Assembly (NCBI GenBank): GCA_023846275.1
Contig: CM043868.1
Span: forward strand, 13,673,755 to 13,737,754
Reading direction: 5' to 3'
DNA from: Vanilla planifolia
Lineage: Eukaryota; Streptophyta; Magnoliopsida; Asparagales; Orchidaceae
DNA length: 64,000 nt
Below the pieces are notes generated by a model. It did no database searches and was not told the DNA's origin. It saw only the letters and a list, made by a program, of their open reading frames with translations. A program made the translations under genes and the position numbers. Below, in pieces: positions 53,301 through 61,620 of this stretch (its first letter is position 1; each line of letters begins with the position of its first letter).

Positions 53301-56034
53301 ACAAAATACTTATATTACAATCATTAAATTTAGCTTTTTCCCAAAAATGATTTTCTACTTTACCTCTTTCTTGGTTGTACCAACATCATTTATATGGATA
53401 ATCATTATCAAGCATCTAAAAGAAGGTATTTTTGCTAGGAAAACAAGTGTAAATAGATAAATGGGTGGACTGATTTGCAGAATTCGTTTGTAAATCAATG
53501 GACAACTCACCTTCTTTCTTATCTTGCTCTTTTTTTCTTTCTAGAATCATCTCAGCAGATTTTTCTTCTACTTCACTAGCCATCTGGTAATTGTGCTTAC
53601 CTTGCTTTAAACAATAGCTTGCATGTACATGCTCTCCCTCAGCAAAAGTATCTACTATAGCTTCATCCTATCCTAATGCTGTTTTGCAGCTTTCTGAGGA
53701 ATCTGATCATCATTTTCATTATGATCACTAATTGCTGTTAACTCTACAGGCAAACCTGGAACCAAGATACAGCTAGGAATCGTAAACCTTCCAATATTCT
53801 ACAGTATCCACCGTAATAACCTTACCTACCCTGTTATCGAAGTACCTAGACCAGGTTGCTTCCTTTCTAAGCCTGAACCTTTCCGAATTTTTTTGTCCCA
53901 AAAAAGAGCTGAAGAGGGCCTCCCCGTGAGCTGCTGTTATCATCTCATTCTCATGGACACATTTTGAAAATACTGACCAAGAATTTCCTTTTTCTATTAT
54001 TCTGCTTGGAGGTGAAGTCGAAAACGTTTTTTTCTTAGGTCTGGCTTCCTTGAAGGAATCAGAAAAAACAGTTGTTGAAAAAGGGGATGCTGCCTTTTCT
54101 TGGCTTTAGAGTCATGCCCACTTGAATTTGGGATAAAAACTGAAGAATCTAAACTAGAACTTTTAACAGCATGATGGAATTTGACATCAAATTGGCTGAA
54201 ATTAAAATTAAGATTCTTGTACTTGATGTTCACTTCAAATTAGATGGAAGTTGCATCTACTCCAGCGTTAAACCTTGATAATCTCAATATTGGTGCGAAT
54301 TCCATGGCAAGCAGCAAAGTAGATGATTCGGCTTTTATAAAAATACTTAAAGGGGGTGGTCTACTAAATGCAAGGGAAAGAAATAAGGCAAAATGCAAGA
54401 ATTGGCCGGCAGATGCAAAATAAGTTTAGATATTTGGGGTTAAAATAATTAATATATTAATCAATTAATATATTTTTATTTAATCTTTAAATTTGTCAAG
54501 ATCTGTGTAATTTATTTTTTATTGAATCTAAGGAGCTACCTCGAAGATAGATTTCAAGATTCATCAAGATCTGTAGAAGTGTCTAATAATGTTGTTCGAG
54601 CAATGTAGACACTAACTACTTCTATGAGCTAACAAATGATACTTTCTGGCCCTAGAATGGGAGATTCATGATTATATATCTTGATGACTGTCCACAGCCA
54701 GGATATTTAAGAGCATTTTGAGCATGAGAATGAAGTCTTCCCAAGTCTACTGAACAATAAGCTCAAGCTCAACCTAAGGAAGTGCAATTTTGGGAGTAGA
54801 TCCCTTAGATATTAATTTTAGGAGTAAGCCCCTTAAATATTTGGAGTTTTGAGTTGGGAATAGAGAGATATTTGGAGTTTTGAGTTGGGAATAGAGAGAT
54901 TTGTATAGAAGTAGATAAATTTAAGACTATTTGAGATAGGTCAAGGTCTAGAATCATTACAAAAGTTAGAAGACCTATTTGAGATAGGTTAACGATGATA
55001 GATTAGAACTACAATCACAGCATCGATAGTGGTATGTGAATGAATCCTCCAACTCTAACGTAGATCAAATTTTGCAAATCTTCTAAACTAAGTTTGAGAT
55101 GATCTCATCTGGGTGAGGGAGTGTAGGAAAATGCTTTAAATTTTCATAATTCAATTATATCTCCAAGAACAGCATGAAAGGGCATATTTATAGGCAACAA
55201 ATTCAATGAAATTTGTAAAAAATAGCAATAAATTACAAATATCAAGCATAAGTCAAATATTCTTACTCTAACCATTAAAATATCAACATTAAATCATAAA
55301 ATAACAATAAAGCCCAACATTTGATGAATTTAGTGTGTAAATCCATTAAAATTCAAACAAATAATATATCCAAATAAATTTGTTTCTAAATTTAAAATAT
55401 AAATTCAACTAATTTTCTAATACTTTGTTAGCAGGATTGATTTTGACTGGTGATTCATGCACTTGCATTAATCACATACAAGAAAAATTAGTGAACTTTA
55501 ATAACGTATGTGACTGTTCCATGCATTAGTGAGCGTCCTGAAAGAATGATTTGTGTATCAACAATTCAACAAGTAGTCATCATAAAATTTTTACTCATCA
55601 AACCTACAATGTCAAAATCGTTTTAGATAGCGTTATTAAAAGTTCAATATTTCCTGAACAAGTCAATGAAAGCACATATGAAAAACATGAAGCTGGAATC
55701 ATTCTTCAACTGGTCTCCTAGAAGGATCAAGTCGCCATTAAACTATGCTAGCAAATGCTTACCTATGCAAAGCTTGGTCATCTGAAAGTTTGCCTCTTGC
55801 CTTAAACCAATAGTTTAAGCTGAAACAGGGTTCACATTCACCAATGAAAAAATAACAAGGAAAACAAATGAATGACAACATGAACTACCAAAATGATGAT
55901 GAAGGTAGGGAGTGATCAAAGACAGAAAATTTGACCTTGCCTTCGACTGTTTTGTGGAATATTTCACCTCACAGAACCTTATCTCTACAGGCCATGGAAC
56001 AAACTTCCTTCGAGCAGCAGTGTTTCTGTAATGC
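38737..56034 (-). CDS. Acyl-CoA thioesterase (TesB type), peroxisomal, C-terminal 149 residues; partial gene
   Basis: Six exons read on the minus strand: 56034-55936, 55819-55763, 39785-39684, 39107-39059, 38965-38897 and 38811-38737 (stop TAA at 38739-38737). All borders are GT/AG and all phases agree, through the split codons Ser, Arg and Ser. The exons give KFVPWPVEIRFCE, LNYWFKARGKLSDDQALH, CVVAYASDLVFS with SLSLDH, SMWFHR, SPLASSGRG and SLTQEALIR in the order of plant acyl-CoA thioesterase 2. This is the second hot-dog domain. The Asp of YASD and the Gln of TQE match catalytic residues of E. coli TesB; its Thr is Ser here. The protein ends in PKL, a weak SKL-type peroxisomal signal. Introns are 116, 15977, 576, 93 and 85 bp. 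The N-terminal exons (first hot-dog domain and, in many plants, a cyclic-nucleotide-binding-like domain) were not found up to 64000. The product hydrolyses acyl-CoA to free acid and CoA. MWFHRLVKADEW differs from the usual PLRADDW, so mild decay cannot be excluded. Confidence 0.85.
40840..42655 (+). mobile_element. Ty3/gypsy relic (gag, zinc knuckle, protease, start of RT)
   Basis: It lies inside the 16-kb thioesterase intron, antisense to the gene. Gag pieces TWNELKGIFREKC and NEYIACFEEYY lie near 40965-41110. A CX2CX3GHX4C knuckle (CLRCKRRGH) is at 41412-41453 with one in-frame stop. The protease near 41695-41960 has CKVVIDSGRTIKAISRDSV and then an MQVGIIILE block (family: MDVGHIILGRPWL). 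RT from 42150 has LPKFPHYRIS, LAPKKDGSWIMSIDSRA and FSKIDLK, then a decayed YHQIR motif. It is cut off at about 42655, before the catalytic YxDD. Stops and frameshifts in every part show it is inactive. Confidence 0.88.
42656..46735. other. Thioesterase intron sequence, no gene recognised
   Basis: AT-rich intron DNA. It holds an A30 tract at 44313-44342 and a few short open frames without motifs (for example 46259-46447). Confidence 0.5.
44313..44342 (+). repeat. A30 homopolymer
   Basis: Thirty consecutive A followed by GAGAGAAC. It may be the poly(A) tail of an old retroposon inserted in the plus orientation, but no body was recognised upstream. Confidence 0.9.
46740..48494 (+). mobile_element. 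Second gypsy-like relic (LTR end, gag region, protease)
   Basis: A TATA-like GTATATAAATC near 46758 is followed by an R/U5-like stretch to about 46900. A basic, Lys-rich gag-like region follows with many stops. Near 48273-48345 a frame reads VINAIIDIGSEKILFQRAL, close to the AIIDSGSxxN(I/L)xSxAL protease motif of gypsy elements, with Ser replaced by Ile. The copia solo LTR interrupts or abuts it at 48500. Apart from the protease motif, support is weak. Confidence 0.4.
48500..50307 (+). mobile_element. Solo LTR of a copia-type element with 5-bp target duplication
   Basis: It starts TGTTAG (48500) and ends CTATCA (50307), and is flanked on both sides by the identical 5-bp AGAAT (48495-48499 and 50308-50312). 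Inside, AAGTTTTGATGAACATAATA near 48531 is the usual copia LTR opening phrase. The last 150 bp have a GCTGCAATCAC...AATTCACACC block, like the ends of long SIRE/Angela-type LTRs. The 1,808-bp length fits that group. No internal coding region is attached, so it is a solo LTR left by recombination between the two LTRs. It lies within the thioesterase intron. Confidence 0.85.
50313..51590. other. Repeat-like intron sequence, no gene
   Basis: AT-rich DNA. Near 51050-51210 a phrase like 'CATCATACCTTACACAAAGTCTTAGCACCGAG' occurs about three times in diverged form. It may be part of another old LTR on the minus strand. Confidence 0.35.
51600..53110 (+). mobile_element. LINE (L1-type) 3' half: zf-RVT and RNase H domains, inactive
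   Basis: In order on the plus strand: a pre-zinc-finger block (KIVWKVGNGGKYDI..DNWIG, near 51800-51855) matches the W.VGNG....W.D.W motif that follows plant LINE RT. A zf-RVT domain near 52140-52320 has VWKLR, CPCEC and ESLDHILWSC. An RNase H (RVT_3 type) near 52645-52890 has NCDATLSSDGS and then TIEDLALVQAV (family: VNxDGAxSxDGS and AExLALRxGL). Stops interrupt each domain. The endonuclease and RT are absent, so this is a 5'-truncated copy. It sits in the thioesterase intron, antisense to the gene. Confidence 0.82.
53111..55762. other. 3' flank of the LINE and start of the 16-kb intron; no further gene seen
   Basis: A minus-strand open frame at 53997-54233 is basic and Ser-rich, with no known motif. 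A short direct duplication of about 42 bp (ATATTTGGAGTTTTGAGTTG, twice) lies at 54837-54901. Confidence 0.45.
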
Positions 56035-56571
56035 CTGCAAAAGGATAACAGTAGAACATATTGAAAGATTGCTTCAAAACGCAAAAGATTGTTTGAACAA
56101 AAATTTAAAATAACAACCAATTAAATTTGTTTACATATTTTAGTACCTTAAACCCTTTTATAAGAAGGGATAAAGTATAAAATGTTTAAGAGTAATCTAA
56201 TAGCAAGATTTTACTAACCTTGGAGTTATTAGCTATAGCCAAAAATGAGCCGTTTATTATATTAACAATATTCAAAGGTAAAAGTCAATTTACTAAGAAA
56301 TATGCAATGAGAGGTTGCTCTGCTAGGATTTCTAGACAAAATGATTGGGTTTCTTGATCTGGCAGCAAACCATTGGTTTCCTCACCCTTTCTCAAGGGAT
56401 CTCCAAGACACTCTCTAGTTATGGTCCTTTTCTTTTCCTTATTAGAGTTTTGCCCAAGATGAGCACTCTTTTCTCAGTCCTTTTTTTTCTGTCTTTTTTC
56501 TTTTGCTCATTTTGTTGTTTTTATTTGCTTTGTGACTTTCATATTATAGTACTTAATTCTCGATGCTTTCT

Positions 56572-57207
56572 CTTCCATTCTTCAATTGCTTTAGCCTCTG
56601 CCAGAACTCCATTCTACCCAAGCTTCTTAATCAAATTATTATAAAACAATTGCACCGATATTTTCTCACCAATCTTATCAAAAACATTGATAGCCTCTTC
56701 AAATTTGTTAGAGGCACAATAACCATTCACGATTAGTCTAAAACTCTATAAATCCACAAGACTCTCATAAGAGGGAAATGCTCACTCATCATCTTCTCAA
56801 ACAAGGCCAATGCCTCTTCTAACTTACCATTTTTGATAAAGAGCATCAAAAACAGAGTTATGACTCTGAGCACTGAACTTAAACAAAGAGTGTCCCTCCC
56901 CAATAACATAATTATATAGCTCTACCTCACACTCCATTCCTTTTTTAAAATATGCCTTCATTAAACCACTATGAATGTTCCATGCATATCCTTGGGTTCC
57001 TCATTCAGCTTCTCTTTGAGCTCTTCATATAAGCTATTCTAGGTCTCCATTATCAACAAGCATAAACATGAGAAAATTGTAAACCTTAGCATCTGGTTTG
57101 ATCATGGAGACCATTTCTTCATTTAACTGAAGTGTTACTTTCATTTGGGAGGCATCAACAAGAGCTTTAATTAAAATCCTATAAGTGGTCGGACATGGCA
57201 AAAGGAG
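56572..57207 (-). pseudogene. Pentatricopeptide-repeat pseudogene, EMB1796 (At3g49240)-like fragment
   Basis: Reading down from 57207 in shifting frames gives PPR phrases in order: TYRILIKALVDASQMK, PDAKVYNFLM with VDNGDLE, LMKAYFKKGMECEV, then KLEEALALFEKMMSEH, VNGYCASNKFEEAINVFDKI and NNLIKKLG. The order and wording fit the C-terminal half of the At3g49240-type P-class PPR protein as I recall it. At least three in-frame stops and several frameshifts break it, and both termini are missing. It lies about 540 bp upstream of the first thioesterase exon seen, on the same strand and probably inside another intron of that gene. Confidence 0.8.
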
Positions 57208-58059
57208 CTTTGATTAACTTGCTCGTTATCTTTGTTAGGAATTTTTCTTTTTATTGTGTGATTTCACATTTTTGTTCATTTGCACCATTTACCTTGTTTG
57301 GTGATTGTTTGTTTCTTTGTTCTTCCTTTTTTTTAACCTTTTGTTGAATGTCTATTTTTTTTAAATACTTGGGTTCTTTTTCTTTTGTGCTGTGAGATCT
57401 CCTAATGGATCTTGTTGTACTTCTCAAATGGTTGTTAACAAGCTTTTCTCTATTTTTGTTTTCCATGGTTTAAGTTTTCATCATTATTATTTTCCATTCC
57501 CCTTTCCAATGAGACCTTGTTGTAAATATCGTATTCCCTCTTCATTTTTTTTCTTCCCACTTTTGGTTAACTTCTTTCTCTATCATTTGGTGAGCTTTAA
57601 TTGTATATCGCTACTTAGTTTTCTCCTTTTTCTTGTTTTGAGATAGCTTATGTTCTATGCTTAACCTCTTTTCCCTCTACCTCTTCTCGTTCTTCTCCAT
57701 TTTGCGAACCATTTTCAGCTCCCTCTAACCTGCTTTTGTTTCAAGCTAGTTAGTTGCTTTTGCCCCTTCTATTGCCTAAACTTGTAATTGGTGTAATGGA
57801 TGACCCTGTTATGATTGCTTGCCCTCCTTGGCTGTTGCCCACTTCTTTTGGCACAAAATTGATGAAGGATGGTTTGTTTGGCTCTTTTATTGCTGGCCCC
57901 TACCTTCACTTGCATAAGCTTTCCTTAATTAGAAGCATGTCTGCCAATTCTTACTCTAATTAGGAAGTCTTAAGCCTTTCTATAGCTCTCCTAATTGTGA
58001 CAACTTTTGAAAGGACAATGGATCTCTTATATGCAAAGACAAAAGTGCATCAATGCTAA

Positions 58060-58960
58060 GTTGATGATAAGGAGGCTTCTTATGTCGATAAATGTTTTTC
58101 TCCCATAGAGCTTATCAAGGTCCCAAACAAAAGAATTCAAAACAATATTAAACAGGCAGGTGAAAAAGGCTTACCTTGGTGAAGTCTATGCATAGAAAAG
58201 AACTATTCTTTTATGATGCCATCAAACATGATTGATTTTGATTATACACATTTTAATCCATTTGATAAAAGTTGGAAAAAATCCTTTGATTTCAAAAAAA
58301 ACATTATCTCTATTTATAAAGCCAAAGGCCATAAAAGTTTTGATCTTGATACAACAAGCTGTTTTGGATGAAACAAAGTAAGATTTATGACCTAATTTAG
58401 TGACAAGAAGGACGTTAGCAAATCATCTGCCTAGCATAAATGTAGCTTGAGCAGGGGTAAATGATATTGTCCATAACAACTTTGAGTTTATTTGTTATGA
58501 TATTTCTGATGATCTTGTAAGCAAAGTTGCAAAAGGAGATAGCCCTGTATTCAGCATTATAGTTGGCATTGGATACCCATGAGATTAAGGGCAGTCGTCA
58601 TGGCTTTAATAGCTTTAGACATAAACAAAATGGTAAAAGCATGAAGAACAGTTTTAGCAAAATTCTTCTCCACAATATCCCAACAGCTAATAAAGAATTT
58701 AGTGGTAAAACAATCGAGTCCTAGTGATTTATTCTTTGGAGAGGGGATTTCATAGATTGGATTATTTCAAATTCACCAATCTTCGAAGCCAAAAGTTGGG
58801 CATTTACAAGGGAGGTGACAGGCTAACAAGGCTATCACAAGCACTAATAGAGTAGAGCTGACTGTACAACTAAAAGAAAGGGCCCATAGTAGTCTTCATA
58901 ATAATCTCATAATCTGTGATAGGTTTGTTATACCATTGTGTTTGATGAGTCAAGCATAAA
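58060..58960 (-). mobile_element. LINE reverse-transcriptase relic (RT part)
   Basis: Minus-strand pieces in order: PSPKNKSLGLDCFTTKFF with SCWDIVEKNF near 58640-58750 (family: KAPGPDGFTAKFFxxCWDIV); YRAISFCNFAYKIIRNIITNK near 58480-58560 (YRPISLCNxxYKIISKxxANR); FFPTFIKWIKMCI near 58220-58275; HQGKPFSPACL near 58150-58185 (RQGDPLSPYLF). Stops and frameshifts are frequent. The RT catalytic FADD block was not found. It belongs with the endonuclease part at 60880-61620. Confidence 0.85.
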
Positions 58961-59439
58961 TGTTTATAAATATCTCATATGAGCTTCCTTTAAGTGAAAT
59001 TATTAATATTCAATTAAGTCAAATCATGAATTTTAAATATCTAAAATAGTGGTCTTCAAGGCTCTTGGAGTCATGGTAAGCTTCGAGGAAATTGAACACA
59101 TGCACTAAAATTTTTATACTTTAATTTCTCTTTATTTTTCTTGAATTTGATATGTCCAAATTTTGAGATGATGTGGCACACTAATAGTATTAATATTTGA
59201 AAATGTTATAAGTTTAATAATTGTTGAATTTTGATTTTTTGGCCAAGCATTATTGATGAAAAGTATAGACATTGGTATTTGATTTTTTTAAATTATTTAG
59301 GAATTATTTTTCATGAATTTCTTTTCATAGTCATTTATGACACTTGTAAACTATCATAATATAAAATTATTTTGGTATACTTATATTCAAAATTTTGACA
59401 CAAAATTTTTTACAAAACACTATAAAACCATTTTAGTCT

Positions 59440-60860
59440 CGGGATTTTTCACTATAGCATTGGGCGGGTCGACCCGACCCAACCATTGGCCCATCCAGGC
59501 TTTAGGGATTTAAAAAAATAAAATAAAAATTGTTCGAGACCCAAAGGGGTGAGCGAAGGAAAGAAGGCTACAGGGAAAGCTGAACGGAATAAGTGCGAAA
59601 TCAAGTCAACCAGGACCAAGTGATCAAATCTTGGTCAAAGGGGGAGCCAACCCCAAACGGCTCGAGAGACAGATGAATCAGAATCCTTATAGAGAGCAAT
59701 GGCAACGTAATTTGGGCGATATAGGACTACATTCCCATCCGATTATTAAAGACGGCAGAAGGGCAAGTGTGATCGGGCGGTTGAGGTTAATGAAGGTGGA
59801 AAGGCAAACGCGATTTGACGGCTTAGGTTAATCAAGGTAAAATGATGCAAGTAAATAGTAAAATGACCAGCAAGAGCTTCGAACCGAAGGTAGATTTGCG
59901 AGACGATGCGGAACCACCGTAGTAAGTTTTTAATTCAAATAATTTATGGACAAATTATGCTAATACATGCAGGATAATCTACGCGCGATCCAATGGCCCA
60001 GATCAAGGCCGCCTAGATCCAACGACAAGGATTGATCTCGAACGGTAAGATCGAGATTCAATCAGAAACGTCCATTTCAAGATCCAAATTGAACGGTGAC
60101 TGGTATGTGTCTGTTACCCAAACAACTAGTTTTTTAGAGCCATTGAGAGTAAATTTAGAACTCAAATGTGAGCTCTATAAATAGGGAATGATGAAGAACT
60201 CCAAAAGGTTACCATTGCTAAGTTCTCAAAGCTTTCAAATCACAATTTCGAGCTATTTCAAACGCATTCGGTGTTTCCAAACTCACAAAGTGAAAGTTGC
60301 AAGAAAGAACCCGAAATTGGAGGTTTTGCTTCAACTATTCTCAATTTCTATTCCTCCTTATTTTTTATTTTTCTTTGAAATTTTTTATTGTATTGAATGT
60401 CTTATATTTCTTTTAAATTGTCTTAAGTTTATACTTTGTTGCTAATTTTTGTATTTGTTTCCTTGGGATAAGGGCATCCCGACAATTGTGCAAAAGCCCG
60501 GGGGTTTGAGTTGAGCCCGGAAAAACCTTAAGTAGGTTTGGGATTAGCCGTAGGTAAAATCCTAAATAGGTTTGAGGCGAGCCGTACGAAAAATCTCGCT
60601 TGTAATTTGGTGATTTTTAGTGGCTTTTTCCCAACACCAATTCGGGGTGGAAGTAGGCTCGATTTTGAGTCGAACCACCTTAAAAATATTCTGCGTACTA
60701 TTTTACTACTCTTTCTTATTCTTGTTTAAAAATTTAAGTTTTAATTTAAACAAAAAATTGAAAGAAAATCTCAAAATTTTATTTACTACAATTCAACCCC
60801 CCCTCTTGTGGGTTTATTTTAAGTACAAAGAATTTCAACGTTCAGCATTGCTATTACAAA
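59440..60860 (+). mobile_element. Copia-LTR-like insertion that splits the LINE
   Basis: It is GC-richer and CpG-richer than the flanks. A TATA box lies at 60175. After it come a CCAACACCAATTCGGGGTGG block near 60632 with a GTCGAACCACCTTAAAAATA block near 60670, and a CAATTCAACCCCCCCTCTTG block near 60789; these are typical of the U5 end of some plant copia LTRs. Both sides of the segment are LINE sequence on the minus strand. The heptamer AGCATTG occurs at both edges (about 59456 and 60844), possibly reflecting target duplication, but clean TG...CA ends were not established. No gag or pol was seen, so a solo LTR is most likely. Confidence 0.55.
60175..60184 (+). promoter_or_regulatory. TATA box of the LTR-like insertion
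   Basis: CTATAAATAG in the GC-richer segment, with transcript-like sequence downstream (AACTCCAAAAGG..., then a T-rich stretch). It matches the plant TATA consensus and its position fits a U3/R border. Confidence 0.55.
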
Positions 60861-60879
60861 GTTTGAAAGAATATAAGGA

Positions 60880-61620
60880 CTTCTAGCACTTCATTTTACT
60901 TCAAAGAAAGACATGGTCATCTTCACCTTTTTTTAAGCCATCTCATTTAAGATCTTTGTTTAGCCTAAACAAAGTTGAGGTTCTCGAGGTGTTTGAGTTC
61001 CTCTCTACACCTTTTCTTATGTCTTAACAAAACATGCTCCATGGGAATAATGGATATAAAACCAAAAATATTTTCAAAATGATCCTGCTTTTCTTTGAAG
61101 GTATTAGCTAGCCAATTGGAGCACCCAAGCTCATAAGAATACATGACCTTGACCAATTTGAGCTTCTTACATAAGTTGAACTTCTTAAGTAGGTTGAAAA
61201 GAAGGTTGGCTGATTGGGAATAAATTAGGTAGAGACAATGATACCAATGGGACTAGTCAAAAAATTGTTAAACTTAAAGGAGTGTTTTCCTTTGTCATGA
61301 GTATTTTACTTGTAGAATAGAAGATGATACATGCATGAACTTGTGATAAAACAAAAGAAGGGATCAAGGACCAAGCTCTGCAAATTGTTATTGCTCCAAG
61401 TGAATTTTGGTCTAGAAGAAGACAGATCCTTCACCTAATGCCAATGATGCATTGAAATTCTTCAAAAACCTCCAAACTGAGAGAACCAACACCAACACAT
61501 TCGTGGTACAAATGAATGCAATTGAAGTCACCTAAATTGAAACAAGCTTGACCACAAAACATCGATGTCCAAGGTTTTCTGAGAGTTGCTCATGAACATC
61601 TGTTATTCAAAGTATAGGTA
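60880..61620 (-). mobile_element. LINE relic, endonuclease and linker part
   Basis: Minus-strand pieces: FNLGDFNCIHLYHECVG near 61500-61550 (endonuclease GDFNxI); then SSSRPKFTWSNNNL near 61390-61430 (FTWSN); then near 60890-60950 a decayed version of the RWLKEGDxNTKFFHxxxK motif (GLKKGEDDHVF...SKMK) that normally lies just before the RT. It continues as RT at 58960 beyond the insertion. Stops and frameshifts show it is inactive. Confidence 0.75.

Noticed and set aside
56345-56644. 99-codon Phe/Leu-rich open frame (+)
   Set aside because: Composition-driven frame beside the PPR relic, with no motif.
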